Source: TMED109 sp002684605 (GTDB taxonomy: Bacteria; Pseudomonadota; Alphaproteobacteria; TMED109). From it: DNA of 64,000 bases. Each line of letters opens with the position of its first letter. Within the stretch, counting starts at the first letter, position 1. A model generated the notes under the pieces. It ran no database searches and had not been told where the DNA came from. It was given only the letters and a program-made list of their open reading frames with translations. The position numbers and the translations under genes were made by a program. Positions 33,430-42,938 of this stretch are shown here, piece by piece. The stretch is taken from the NCBI GenBank assembly GCA_913046335.1, contig CAJWSU010000003.1, positions 40,936-104,935 of the forward strand. The letters run 5' to 3'.

Positions 33430-35294
33430 TGTCTTCTATTCTTAGATTTTCTATAATCTGCAATATCGATGGTATATTAAGCATTATAGCTTTTTATGGG
33501 GCTTATTGGTTAAGACTAGAAACTTTTCCTCAGGACCTAATAATAAATACAGTAATCACTTTCTTAGCTGCAATATTTTCATTTATCCTATTAAGCGTTT
33601 ATAAAAGGATTTGGCGTTATTCATCAACTAATGATTTAATTATAATAACTAAAGCCACCTTATTAACTGTTGTATTAGTATCTTTCAGCTTATTTCTCAT
33701 GACAAGATTAGAAGATATGCCTAGATCAACTTTGATAATTTACTTCATATTATTTACAATTTTAAGTGGGGGTATTAGAATTAGCTATAGACTAATTAGA
33801 GATAAAACTTTAACTCCAATTCATGATGTAAATGAAAGAATAAAAGTCATATTAATAGGCGCTGCTGACGAAGCAGAGGCTTTGATTAGAACATCTCATA
33901 AACCAGGTGGACCTTACCATATATTAGGTATCTATGATAATGATAAAAGCAAATGGGGAAGAAAAATTAGAGATGTAAATATAATTGGTTCTATTGATGA
34001 TATTTTTAAGCCTCAATCTAGTATTTTACTAAAATCAAAAAAAATTACTAAAATAATTATTACTAATCAAAAAACCTCTAGAACTGATATAGACCTTCTG
34101 CTTAAACTTACTGATAAACTAGGCATATCACTTGCTCGTCTTCCAAAAATTTCAGAATTGAATGAAGCTCTAGCGGATAATAAAAATAAAGAGCGTCCCA
34201 TAAATATAGAAGATTTACTCGGACGCGCAGAAACTAGATTTGATAAAACTGATTTAACTAAACTTATAAATAATAAGACGGTATTAATAACAGGTGCAGG
34301 TGGAACTATTGGAAGTGAGTTAACGAGTCAAATTGCAGACATGAAACCAAAAAAAATAATCCTATCAGATTACTCTGAATATGCTTTATGGAATATTACA
34401 GATAAAATTTCTGCAAAAATTAATAATGGAAAAATATTATCTATATTATTAGATATAAGAGATGAATATGCCGTAGAAAAAGCGTTTAATACAAATCGGC
34501 CTGATATAGTATTGCATGCTGCTGCCTTAAAACATGTGCCTATATGCGAAAATCATCCATTAGATGCTATTAAGACCAATATATTAGGAACTAAAGTAAT
34601 TGCAGAAAATGCATTAAAATTCAAAACTAAAATAATGGCAATAATCTCTACTGATAAAGCTGTAGACCCAAGTAGCTTTATGGGGGCTTCTAAAAGAGCC
34701 GCTGAAATATACATACAGAACTTAGATAGACAAAAACACAGTACGAACTTTATTACTGTAAGATTTGGAAATGTTTTGGGTTCTACTGGTTCCGTTATTC
34801 CAGTTTTTCAAAATCAAATTCTGCGAGGCGGCCCTATAAAAGTTACGCATAAAGATACGACTAGATTTTTTATGAGCGTAAAAGAAGCCGTTGAATTAGT
34901 TCTAATATCATTAACAAATTCTCTAAATATAAAAGAAAAAGGAGGAATAAATGTATTAGAAATGGGAGAGCCAATGAAAATTGATAACTTAGCGAAACAA
35001 CTTGCTAGACTTTCAGGGCTTTCTCCTGGCAAAGATATAAAAATAATTTATACTGGCTTAAGAATTGGAGAAAAACTTCATGAAAAGCTTTTTCATAAGG
35101 ATGAAAAAAAGATTACTACAAAGCACCCAGACATATTAATAGCAAAGTCTAGAGAATTGAACTTTTTAGAAATAGATGACGTTATAAATAAAATGAATGA
35201 TTTTTTAATTAGAAATAAAGAGAAAGAAGCTATCAATCAACTTATAAAGCTAGTGCCAGAGTTTTCGATTGATCCCAAAAATAAAATTTATTAA
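33429..35294 (+). CDS. Membrane nucleotide-sugar 4,6-dehydratase (WbpM/PglF/CapD type)
   Basis: The 621-residue protein has four N-terminal membrane helices (about residues 1-125), a CoA-binding-like Rossmann domain (about 135-250, IKVILIGAADEAEALIR) and a C-terminal SDR domain (VLITGAGGTIGSEL, about residues 285-298). The SDR active site reads STDKAVDPSSFMGASKR, with Met in place of the usual Tyr, as known for UDP-GlcNAc C6 dehydratases. These make 6-deoxy-4-keto sugars for O-antigen or protein glycosylation, consistent with the WecA-like gene upstream. purH follows ten bases later. Confidence 0.9.
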   Translation: MSSILRFSIICNIDGILSIIAFYGAYWLRLETFPQDLIINTVITFLAAIFSFILLSVYKRIWRYSSTNDLIIITKATLLTVVLVSFSLFLMTRLEDMPRSTLIIYFILFTILSGGIRISYRLIRDKTLTPIHDVNERIKVILIGAADEAEALIRTSHKPGGPYHILGIYDNDKSKWGRKIRDVNIIGSIDDIFKPQSSILLKSKKITKIIITNQKTSRTDIDLLLKLTDKLGISLARLPKISELNEALADNKNKERPINIEDLLGRAETRFDKTDLTKLINNKTVLITGAGGTIGSELTSQIADMKPKKIILSDYSEYALWNITDKISAKINNGKILSILLDIRDEYAVEKAFNTNRPDIVLHAAALKHVPICENHPLDAIKTNILGTKVIAENALKFKTKIMAIISTDKAVDPSSFMGASKRAAEIYIQNLDRQKHSTNFITVRFGNVLGSTGSVIPVFQNQILRGGPIKVTHKDTTRFFMSVKEAVELVLISLTNSLNIKEKGGINVLEMGEPMKIDNLAKQLARLSGLSPGKDIKIIYTGLRIGEKLHEKLFHKDEKKITTKHPDILIAKSRELNFLEIDDVINKMNDFLIRNKEKEAINQLIKLVPEFSIDPKNKIY

Positions 35295-35303
35295 GGAGCC
35301 TAT

Positions 35304-36893
35304 ATGTCATCTGATTTAATCCCTATTAAAAGAGCATTAATATCGCTATCTGATAAAACTAATATTGAAATAATAGTAAGTATAATTAAAAAATATAATA
35401 TTGAAGTGCTTTCTACTGGTGGAACAGCAAGATTACTTAGGGAGCATGATATTAATGTGAAAGATGTTTCAGATTATACTAATTTTCCAGAGATGTTAGA
35501 TGGAAGAGTAAAAACACTACACCCTAAAATACATGGTGGCTTATTAGGAAGATATAATTTATCAACTCATAAAAGCGAGATGAAAAAAAATAATATTGAT
35601 CCTATAAACTTGGTAGTAGTTAATTTATATCCTTTTTCAGATGCTGTTAAAAACAATCTAAATTTTGATGAATGTATTGAAAATATTGATATAGGAGGGC
35701 CCTCTATGATTAGGTCTGCCGCAAAAAATCATGAAAATGTTTGCATTATTACTAATCCTGATGACTATGAAGGCTTTCAAAAAAATTTAGATAAAAATAA
35801 TTGCTCTACAACTCTGGAGGATAGAAAATTATATGCGGCAAAGGCTTTTGCTAAAACGGCCTATTACGATAGTTTAATTTCTGAATGGTTTAATAAGCAA
35901 GTAAATATTAAATGGCCTGAGACTATAACTATTGCAGGAAAATTATCTAATGAATTAAGGTATGGTGAAAACCCTCATCAAGAATCTGCTGTTTATAAAA
36001 ATCCTAATCACAAATTAAATGGAATTATTAAATCTAAGTTGCTACAAGGTAAAAAATTGTCCTATAATAACCTTAATGACTCTGATGCTGCATACGAATT
36101 AATTAAGGAATTTGTGGATCCTACTATAGCTATAATAAAGCATGCTAATCCGTGTGGAATAGCTTCTAATGAAATAATCGTAGAAGCTTGGAAAGATGCA
36201 TTAAGAACAGATCCTCAAAGCGCCTTTGGAGGAATAGTTGCATGTAATAGAGAGATTACAGAAGAGCTGGCAAACAATATGAATAAAATATTTTTAGAAG
36301 TAATTATAGCGCCTGCATTTTCTACAGCGGCATTAAAAATATTCTCTTCAAAAAAGAATCTTAGGCTCTTAAAAACAAATGCAACAGATAATGAAACAGT
36401 CATAGAACATAGAATTGTGAAAGACTTATATGATGGTTTTTTAATGCAAGATAGAGATTTAGAAACATTAAATATAGACCATTTAAATGTTGTAACAGTT
36501 AAAAAGCCTAATAAAAAAGAATATAGAGACTTAATATTTGCATTTAAAGTAGCCAAGCACGTTAAATCTAATGCTATAATTTACGCAAAAAATAATGCTA
36601 CAGTAGGTATAGGAGCAGGCCAAATGAGTAGGATTGATTCGTCACAAATCGCTGCTATCAAGTCGCAAAATGCCTCTAAATTGGCTGGTTTAGATAAAAG
36701 TATGACCGAAGGTTCTGTTGTAGCATCCGACGCATTTTTTCCCTTTGCAGATGGCCTAATAGCAGCAGCAGAGGCTGGCGTCACATCCATAATTCAGCCT
36801 GGAGGATCTATAAGAGATAACGAAGTTATAGAAGCTGCAAATGAACTAGGGCTTTCTATGATTTTTACAGGTATTAGACATTTTCGTCATTAA
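35304..36893 (+). CDS. purH: Bifunctional AICAR formyltransferase / IMP cyclohydrolase
   Basis: PurH performs the last two steps of IMP synthesis. The N-terminal cyclohydrolase (MGS-like, about residues 1-200) shows STGGTARLLREHDI, TNFPEMLDGRVKTLHPKIHGG and ENIDIGGPSMIRSAAKN. The formyltransferase part shows LRYGENPHQESA, IKHANPCGIA with catalytic Lys-His, and GIGAGQMSRIDSSQIA. The end GLSMIFTGIRHFRH is the standard C-terminus. An AAGGAG site precedes the ATG. The last 20 bases overlap the 3' end of the convergent MFS gene. Confidence 0.97.
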   Translation: MSSDLIPIKRALISLSDKTNIEIIVSIIKKYNIEVLSTGGTARLLREHDINVKDVSDYTNFPEMLDGRVKTLHPKIHGGLLGRYNLSTHKSEMKKNNIDPINLVVVNLYPFSDAVKNNLNFDECIENIDIGGPSMIRSAAKNHENVCIITNPDDYEGFQKNLDKNNCSTTLEDRKLYAAKAFAKTAYYDSLISEWFNKQVNIKWPETITIAGKLSNELRYGENPHQESAVYKNPNHKLNGIIKSKLLQGKKLSYNNLNDSDAAYELIKEFVDPTIAIIKHANPCGIASNEIIVEAWKDALRTDPQSAFGGIVACNREITEELANNMNKIFLEVIIAPAFSTAALKIFSSKKNLRLLKTNATDNETVIEHRIVKDLYDGFLMQDRDLETLNIDHLNVVTVKKPNKKEYRDLIFAFKVAKHVKSNAIIYAKNNATVGIGAGQMSRIDSSQIAAIKSQNASKLAGLDKSMTEGSVVASDAFFPFADGLIAAAEAGVTSIIQPGGSIRDNEVIEAANELGLSMIFTGIRHFRH

Positions 36894-38151
36894 ACAATTT
36901 AGGTTCTACCACTCTCTGTAATAAAATTAGTCCTATTAAAAGAAAAATTATTATTGAAACCATTCCTAGTCTTTGGCTATCAAATATGGAAACTATTATC
37001 GCTAAAACTGCTGGTCCTAAAAAAGCAGTAAATTTTCCTGAAACTGCATAAAGCCCAAAAGTTTCAGTATTATTTCCATTAGATATATATCTAGACATTA
37101 GAGAACGACTAGAAGATTGTACTGACCCTATAAAAAAGCCTAAAATAGAGCCAAGTAATAAAAAAAGCTCCTTATTTTCTATAATTAAGCTCACGCTACC
37201 AAATATAATTAAAAATATTAATGATATTTTTATAATAAATTTAGGTCCTATTTTGTCATCAAGATAAGAAAAAAAAAGTGCGCCAATTCCTGCTGTAATA
37301 TTTATCAAAATTCCAAATATTATAATTTCTATAAAACTCATCTTAAATGTACCTGCAGCATATAAACCGCCAAAAGCAAAAAGGGTATTTAAACCATCTG
37401 TATAAACCATTCTGGATAATAAGAAGCGTCCCTGACTACTATTCCTAAATAATCCTTTTATACGATAAAGCACCTCTCTAAATAAACTTTCTTTTTTATA
37501 TAAAACTGTTTTTGTATGTTTTTTTACACTAATCAAAAATGGTATAGAAAAAAATATGAACCATATGGCTACAATTGGTCCAGCGATGCGAATATTAGCT
37601 GCTTGATCTATTCCTATACCAAATAATGGGTTTTCATTCTTAACAAAACCAAATAAAATAATTAGCAAACAGCATATTCCCCCCGCATAACCTGCCGCCC
37701 AAGCTTTTCCAGAAAGACTTCCTATTTTTTTATTTTTAGAAAAAGTTGGAAGTAAAGAATTATAAACAACTCCTCCTAACTCAAATGCTACATTAGAAAT
37801 AATAACTAGAACACATACAAAAATTATTGCTTGGGGAACAGGATATGCAAACCAAAATAGTGCTGCACCTAAAGAGGATATAAGCGTAAAAAATATTAAC
37901 CAAAACTTATGACTTAAATTTTTATCTATATGCCTTCCTATAAAAGGAGCAAGACAAGCAATTATTAATGCAGAAAAAGATATAGACCAACCCCATAATA
38001 TAGAAGCCCTCTCTGCATTTCCTACAATGGCTCTTTCAAAATAAGCTGAGAATATAAAAGTTATCACTACCGTAGCAAATGGAGAATTTGCCCAATCGTA
38101 TAAACAATATGCAAAATAGGGCTTTATTTTATTTAGCAAAATATTTGCCAT
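36874..38151 (-). CDS. MFS transporter, UMF1/Atg22-like
   Basis: The 425-residue protein has about twelve membrane helices and the family start YCLYDWANSPFATVVITFIFSAYF (given as residues 14-37 landmark), followed by a 12-helix pattern with the loop after helix 2 reading IGRHIDKNLSHK. The YDWANS motif is characteristic of the UMF1 group related to vacuolar amino-acid effluxers Atg22. Substrate in bacteria is unknown. The M48 peptidase gene ends-to-starts one base upstream on the same strand, so the two are probably one operon. Its 3' end overlaps purH antisense. Confidence 0.87.
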   Translation of the reverse strand: MANILLNKIKPYFAYCLYDWANSPFATVVITFIFSAYFERAIVGNAERASILWGWSISFSALIIACLAPFIGRHIDKNLSHKFWLIFFTLISSLGAALFWFAYPVPQAIIFVCVLVIISNVAFELGGVVYNSLLPTFSKNKKIGSLSGKAWAAGYAGGICCLLIILFGFVKNENPLFGIGIDQAANIRIAGPIVAIWFIFFSIPFLISVKKHTKTVLYKKESLFREVLYRIKGLFRNSSQGRFLLSRMVYTDGLNTLFAFGGLYAAGTFKMSFIEIIIFGILINITAGIGALFFSYLDDKIGPKFIIKISLIFLIIFGSVSLIIENKELFLLLGSILGFFIGSVQSSSRSLMSRYISNGNNTETFGLYAVSGKFTAFLGPAVLAIIVSIFDSQRLGMVSIIIFLLIGLILLQRVVEPKLFNDENV

Positions 38152-38152
38152 A

Positions 38153-39178
38153 CTAATTACTATGCTTATTATTTAATATTTCTAATTTTTTTTCTATATC
38201 TGCTACTCTTTTTGCATTCCCTGGATGCATCCTAAAAATTGATTCCTCCATCAACTGCGGCATATAAATAGATAGCCTGCGAAAATAATTTGCTACTTTA
38301 TTTTGAGAAAAACCTCCCTTAATAGCATATTCTACCCCAAGTAAATCAGCTTCTGTTTCTTTTGCTCCACTTTGAAATATAAATAAGTCGCCTACTCTTT
38401 GTAAAGAAGGTTTATCATTTATAGGTATAGGTTTAGCATCTACTTCAGACAAGCCTTTACCATTATAATGGACAATATTATGAGCTAACTCATGACTAAT
38501 CAAAAATGCTATTTCCTGATCATCTTTAATAAAATCTAAAGTAGCAATAGTAATGTAAATTTTGGAACCGTCTGCATAAGCATTTGGAATTGGAGAAACC
38601 ATTGCCTGGACAGGATAGCCACAGATTAATTCACTACTTAAGTTATATATTAAGTCTCTATTTAATCTTCTTATTCCTATTTCTAATCTGCCTCTTTTTG
38701 TTGCTTCAATTAATAAATTTTTATAATTTTGATTATTTACGACTTTATTATCTATAGAAAATATAACATCGCCCTCCATTATATTTGCTTTATTTGCAGG
38801 GCTTTCATGAGCGACAGAGACAATCATAGGCAGGTTGGGATGGTCCTGATTTTTTACATTGCTCGGAGACGCTGCATAAAAATAGGGTTTAAAAGCAGAT
38901 TGCAAATCATTTGGAGCAGCAACCATAAAACCAAATGCATTAATCCTAGAGCTTATGCATACATCAATATTAGCTTTCATAATTGGCCAAGCAATATCAT
39001 GAAGCCTCCTAGAAGCCGAAGCCATAGAGTGTATTATATAGCTGGCCTGCTTAGATATTTCTTTTTTTTCTATCTGGTTTGTTTCTGTACCTTCATTTTT
39101 GCTTAATGAAGGCATCGAAGCACAAGACGCAAAAAAACAAAAAAAGATAACTATTAATATTTTATTACTAATCATCAT
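38153..39178 (-). CDS. M48-family metallopeptidase lipoprotein with PDZ domain
   Basis: The 341-residue protein has a lipoprotein signal peptide (FFCFFASCASMPS, lipidated Cys at about residue 19), a central PDZ domain (about 115-165, VSVAHESPANKANIMEGDVIFSID) and an M48 zinc-protease core with HELAH (in FLISHELAHNIVHYNG) and the third ligand Glu in AKETEADLLGVEYA. It should act in the periplasm on misfolded or envelope proteins, like the LoiP/BepA group, but with a PDZ domain instead of TPRs. It lies downstream of tRNA-Gly on the same strand. Confidence 0.9.
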   Translation of the reverse strand: MMISNKILIVIFFCFFASCASMPSLSKNEGTETNQIEKKEISKQASYIIHSMASASRRLHDIAWPIMKANIDVCISSRINAFGFMVAAPNDLQSAFKPYFYAASPSNVKNQDHPNLPMIVSVAHESPANKANIMEGDVIFSIDNKVVNNQNYKNLLIEATKRGRLEIGIRRLNRDLIYNLSSELICGYPVQAMVSPIPNAYADGSKIYITIATLDFIKDDQEIAFLISHELAHNIVHYNGKGLSEVDAKPIPINDKPSLQRVGDLFIFQSGAKETEADLLGVEYAIKGGFSQNKVANYFRRLSIYMPQLMEESIFRMHPGNAKRVADIEKKLEILNNKHSN

Positions 39179-39256
39179 GTCGTCCTATTTTGAATTTAGA
39201 CTAAATTACAATCATTTTAAAATAACATATAGTCATATATGGAAAAAGTTAATTTT

Positions 39257-39331
39257 TGGAGCGGGCGAAGAGATTCGAACTCTCGACATCTTCGTTGGCA
39301 ACGAAGTGCTCTACCACTGAGCTACGCCCGC
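39257..39331 (-). tRNA. tRNA-Gly (anticodon GCC)
   Basis: The minus strand folds as a full cloverleaf. The acceptor GCGGGCG pairs with CGCCCGC, the D arm reads GTAGCTCAGTGGTAGAGC, and the anticodon stem-loop CTTCGTTGCCAACGAAG gives GCC. The T arm is GAGAGTTCGAATCTCTT, and CCA is encoded after the discriminator T. It is the only tRNA seen in the window and lies between the M48 peptidase and the CnoX-like gene. Confidence 0.97.
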
Positions 39332-39373
39332 ACTATATTTTTAATAATAATATAACTTATAATTAAAAAGCTT

Positions 39374-39402
39374 CTTATAAAAGATTTTGGTATTTTGGTC
39401 AA
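39374..39402 (-). promoter_or_regulatory. Probable promoter of tRNA-Gly
   Basis: On the minus strand TTGACC (39402-39397) and TATAAG (39379-39374) are separated by 17 bases, close to the sigma-70 consensus. The predicted start would be about 35 bases before the mature tRNA 5' end at 39331, leaving a short 5' leader for RNase P. This is pattern-based only. Confidence 0.45.
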
Positions 39403-39533
39403 TGTTATTTGACTTCCATTAGAATGTAAGGATAAAGAAAATTAAAAGTTTAATAATAAGTTAAATATTATGTTTTGATTTATATATTAATATATTAAAA
39501 TGGTATATATTTAAAATAAATATAGGATTTAAA

Positions 39534-40454
39534 ATGGTAAATGATGACGCTATAATTTCTTCTGACAAATCATTAGAAAATATTATTATTGATTCGGACA
39601 GTGCTTCATTTCATAAAGATGTTATTGAAGCTTCAAAAAATATTCCTGTTTTAGTCGACTTCTGGGCAGACTGGTGTGCGCCATGCAAACAATTAACACC
39701 GATTTTAGAATCAGCAGTGAAGGATTATAAAGGTGAAATTAGACTAGTAAAAATTGACTCAGAGAAAAACCAAGACCTCTCTAAACAGTTACAGATACAA
39801 TCCTTGCCGACAGTTTATGCATTTTATGAAGGGCAGCCTATAGATGGGTTTTCAGGCGCAATGCCAGAAAATGAAGTGAAGGATTTTATTAAAAAAGTAA
39901 TAGCTGCATCTGGTGGAGGAAAGCAAGAAGAGATTAATAAACTAATTAGCAAAGCTGAAGAATTATATATAGAAAATAACTTTGAAGGCGCCTTAGAAGC
40001 ATTTGCTAATCTTTTATCTACTGAAGCTAATAATACAAAAATAATTGCAGGGTATGGAAAATGTTTAGTAAAATTAGACCGAAATGCTGAAGTAACTGAG
40101 CTATTAGGAAGTTTAGAAGAAAACATTTTAGAAGACAAAAATATTACCGGCCTGATAGCATTAAACCAATTAGCCAAAGATAGTAAATTAGCAGGCAGCC
40201 CAGAAGAGTTTATTTCTGATGTAAACTCAAATCCAGATAACCATGAATTACGTTTTAAATTAGCAGAAGCATTTTTAGCTACTCACCAAAAAGAAGAAGC
40301 TATTGAACATTTATTAATAATTGTAAAAAAAAATAGAGACTGGCAAGATGATAAAGCAAGAAAGAAAATTATTGCTCTTTTAGAAGCTTTTGGAGAAGAA
40401 GACCCTCTTACATCTGAAACTAGGCTTAAACTTTCTTCAATTCTGTTTTCCTAA
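39534..40454 (+). CDS. cnoX: Thioredoxin-TPR protein (CnoX/YbbN-like)
   Basis: The 306-residue protein joins a thioredoxin domain (about residues 20-125, active site WCAPC at 47-51, cis-Pro in QSLPTVYAF) to TPR-like repeats in the C-terminal half. This is the layout of YbbN/CnoX, a chaperone-redoxin that protects and hands clients to GroEL or DnaK under oxidative stress. The CXXC cysteines are intact, suggesting redox activity. The following Lon-N domain gene begins eight bases after the stop, an association frequent in alphaproteobacteria. Confidence 0.88.
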   Translation: MVNDDAIISSDKSLENIIIDSDSASFHKDVIEASKNIPVLVDFWADWCAPCKQLTPILESAVKDYKGEIRLVKIDSEKNQDLSKQLQIQSLPTVYAFYEGQPIDGFSGAMPENEVKDFIKKVIAASGGGKQEEINKLISKAEELYIENNFEGALEAFANLLSTEANNTKIIAGYGKCLVKLDRNAEVTELLGSLEENILEDKNITGLIALNQLAKDSKLAGSPEEFISDVNSNPDNHELRFKLAEAFLATHQKEEAIEHLLIIVKKNRDWQDDKARKKIIALLEAFGEEDPLTSETRLKLSSILFS

Positions 40455-40461
40455 TATAAAT

Positions 40462-41100
40462 ATGGAGATTGATATACAAAACCTACCTAAAGTCATACCT
40501 ATTTTTCCTTTATCAAATTGTTTATTATTGCCTAATGGCAACCTCGCGCTTAATATTTTTGAGCCTAGATATATAAAGATGACAGAAGATTCAATTTCAA
40601 GTAACCGTTTAATTGGAATGGTTCAGCCTAAAAAAACAAATAGTAAAAAAATTGAATTGTATAATATTGGATGCCTCGGCAAAATCACACATTTTTCCGA
40701 ATTAAAGAATAAAAAATACATGATAGAATTATCTGGATTATGTCGATATAAAATTATTGATAGTAATGTAACAGAAAATGGCTACTTAAATGCAAATGTA
40801 GATTATAGTGATTACACTTTAGACTTATCTTCTAATAAAAAAGAAGTGGATTCTAATATCTTCAAAGAATTTTTATCTTCATTAAAAAGTTATTTTAATT
40901 CAGAAAGCATTGAAGCAGACTGGAAAACCATTGTGAAAGCTCCTGCAAACCTTCTAATTAGGTCTCTTGCTCAATCTTGCCCTTTTAATAATGAAGAAAA
41001 ACAAATGCTTTTAGAAAGCAAAGATATTAATAAATTAGCCGAAACTATGATTGCCTTATTTAAAATAAGTGCTGCAGGAGAAATCACGAATATTAATTAA
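40462..41100 (+). CDS. Lon N-terminal (substrate-binding) domain protein
   Basis: The protein is a stand-alone LON substrate-binding domain of about 212 residues, without the ATPase or protease parts: KVIPIFPLSNCLLLPNGNLALNIFEPRY near the start (landmark residues 9-36), then IGMVQPK, the GCLGKITHF strand and a helical C-terminal half. The ATG at 40462 fits both family alignment and the gap to cnoX; an in-frame ATG at 40390 lies inside cnoX. Function is not established; it may guide substrates to a protease or act as a chaperone partner of CnoX. Confidence 0.88.
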   Translation: MEIDIQNLPKVIPIFPLSNCLLLPNGNLALNIFEPRYIKMTEDSISSNRLIGMVQPKKTNSKKIELYNIGCLGKITHFSELKNKKYMIELSGLCRYKIIDSNVTENGYLNANVDYSDYTLDLSSNKKEVDSNIFKEFLSSLKSYFNSESIEADWKTIVKAPANLLIRSLAQSCPFNNEEKQMLLESKDINKLAETMIALFKISAAGEITNIN

Positions 41101-41115
41101 ATTAGGAGTATTAAA

Positions 41116-41301
41116 GTGAATGATAAAAATGGCATAGATAAAAAATTATTGGATATTTTGGTTTGTCCTATAAGCAAAGGGCCTCTTAAGTATAATAAAG
41201 GAGAGAATGAACTAATCAGCCTTGAAGCAGGACTAGCATTTCCAATAGAAGACGGGATCCCTATTATGCTATTAGGTAGGGCAAGAAAAATAAATAATTA
41301 G
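41116..41301 (+). CDS. Trm112/UPF0434-family small protein
   Basis: The 61-residue protein starts at a GTG (41116) behind an AGGAG site and has the Trm112-like core LLDILVCPISKGPLKY, then ISLEAGLAFPIEDGIPIMLL. Only one of the usual zinc cysteines is seen (VCPISKG lacks the second), as in YcaR-type bacterial members. Eukaryotic Trm112 activates methyltransferases; the bacterial role is unclear. It sits between the Lon-N gene and DUF971. Confidence 0.88.
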   Translation: MNDKNGIDKKLLDILVCPISKGPLKYNKGENELISLEAGLAFPIEDGIPIMLLGRARKINN

Positions 41302-41302
41302 A

Positions 41303-41659
41303 ATGTCAAATGATGAAAATAAAGTTAAATCAATTATCTACAATAAATTAAAAAAAACTTTAGATATAAACTTTTATGATGATTATATCGCAAGCATATC
41401 TGCTGAATTATTAAGAGTTGAAAGTCCTTCCGCAGAAGTTCAGGGGCACTCTTCTAAAAACAAAAATACTCCTTTAAATAAAAACAATGTTTCTATCAAG
41501 CAAATAGAAAGAGTGGGGAATTATGCAATTAGAATTATTTTTGATGATGGACATGACACTGGCATATATTCTTGGTCGTATTTACGCTTAATGTCTGAAA
41601 ACAAAATAAAGATGTATAAAAATTATTTAGACAGAGCATCTAAAGCTCCTAAAAGTTAA
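41303..41659 (+). CDS. DUF971-family protein
   Basis: The 118-residue protein is a complete DUF971 domain: AELLRVESPSAEVQGHSS (about residues 30-47) and VGNYAIRIIFDDGHDTGIYSWSYL (landmark region 73-96). The fold is shared with the N-terminal domain of gamma-butyrobetaine hydroxylase and is linked to iron-sulfur proteins, but no reaction is proven. It starts one base after the Trm112-like stop. Its last four bases overlap the convergent ubiquinone hydroxylase gene. Confidence 0.9.
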   Translation: MSNDENKVKSIIYNKLKKTLDINFYDDYIASISAELLRVESPSAEVQGHSSKNKNTPLNKNNVSIKQIERVGNYAIRIIFDDGHDTGIYSWSYLRLMSENKIKMYKNYLDRASKAPKS

Positions 41660-42882
41660 ATACCCATTGCGTATTTCATAAATGCCTTCTTTAAAGTAGG
41701 TGACTTTTCTACTGCAAATAAACCAATTCTTCTAATAAATTTTACTGGCTCTCTAGAATCTCTAAATAATTCGTTTAAGCCATGTGTTGCCTTAATTAAA
41801 CTTAAAATATCTATTTTCCTAAGCTTTTCATACTCTTTTAAAAAAGTTATACTGCCTATATCTAAACCTAACTTGGCTTGATTCTCGCACATACTGCTGA
41901 AAGATTTCATTCCTCTAAGCGCTAAATTAAAACCCTGTCCTGCAATTGGGTGAACGCTATGTGCCGCATCTCCGATTAAAACAAACCTTTGCAAAACTAG
42001 TTTTTTTGGTTGGATTAATTCTAAAGGAAAGACAGCGGGCTGACCAAACAATTTAATTTTTCCTAACCAATCCTGGCAATATCTTTCTATTTCATAAGAG
42101 AGTTCTTTAGGATTATTTTTAATTGAATTTAATCTACTTTTAGAAACTGCACTATCATCTGACCAAACTATTGCAGATCTATAACTATTATTAATATTTT
42201 TCATAGGCAAAACGGCTAAAGGCCCACCAGGTAAAAATTTTTCTAATGCAATATTATTATGCTTATTTGTATGTAGGATCTGAGTAACTAAAGCTTCCTG
42301 ATCATACTTTGATCTTTTTTCTATAATTCCAGCTTTTTTTCTAATTACTGAATTCTTTCCGTCTGCAGCAATAATAAGGCTACCAATTATTTGTTTATTA
42401 TTATCTAATAAGACTTTTGCTGAAAACTTATCTATTTGTATATCTAAAACCTTAGCCTTCAATCTTTTTACTTCGCCTAAATGTTTATTATCTTTTATAG
42501 AAGAGCTAATTGTTTTTATTAAATTACAGTTCTCTACAACATGCCCTAAACTAGTTATTTTAGATTTACTATCTGTATCAATAAGTTCTCTATAATCAAA
42601 TTCCAATGATGCTGATGAAGATCCATCTAAAATACTTATACTTTTAATAGGCTCTATATATTTTTTTAATTTAGGCCAAACTCCTAAATCATCATAAAAA
42701 TCTCTAGGTCCCGCTGCTATAGCAGTAGTTCTCTTATCCTGTTCAATTATCTGTTTTTCACTTCTTGGATCCACAATTATAATTTTAAAACCTTTACGCT
42801 GCAAAGATAAAGCAAGCGTCATTCCTGCTAAAGCTCCTCCACATATTATAATATCTGTCCGAGAAGAAATTTTTTTTTCCAA
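41656..42882 (-). CDS. Ubiquinone-biosynthesis FAD hydroxylase (UbiH/UbiF/Coq6 family)
   Basis: The 408-residue flavoprotein has the dinucleotide loop IICGGALAGMTLALSLQRKG (about residues 13-32), the internal DG-type motif IIAADGKNSVIRK and the ribityl-binding FVLIGDAAHSVHPIAGQGFNLALRG (landmark near residue 300). Members hydroxylate the ubiquinone ring at C5, C6 or C1; alphaproteobacterial versions vary in position specificity, so no narrower symbol is given. It is a single gene between DUF971 and the divergent amidase. Confidence 0.9.
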   Translation of the reverse strand: MEKKISSRTDIIICGGALAGMTLALSLQRKGFKIIIVDPRSEKQIIEQDKRTTAIAAGPRDFYDDLGVWPKLKKYIEPIKSISILDGSSSASLEFDYRELIDTDSKSKITSLGHVVENCNLIKTISSSIKDNKHLGEVKRLKAKVLDIQIDKFSAKVLLDNNKQIIGSLIIAADGKNSVIRKKAGIIEKRSKYDQEALVTQILHTNKHNNIALEKFLPGGPLAVLPMKNINNSYRSAIVWSDDSAVSKSRLNSIKNNPKELSYEIERYCQDWLGKIKLFGQPAVFPLELIQPKKLVLQRFVLIGDAAHSVHPIAGQGFNLALRGMKSFSSMCENQAKLGLDIGSITFLKEYEKLRKIDILSLIKATHGLNELFRDSREPVKFIRRIGLFAVEKSPTLKKAFMKYAMGI

Positions 42883-42938
42883 AAATAGTGTCCTTATAAA
42901 TTTATTTATATTTTGTAAATACTATGACAGAATAAAGT

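Noticed and set aside
40390..40461. Upstream in-frame start for the Lon-N domain gene
   Set aside because: It overlaps the cnoX coding region by about 65 bases and adds residues foreign to the family.
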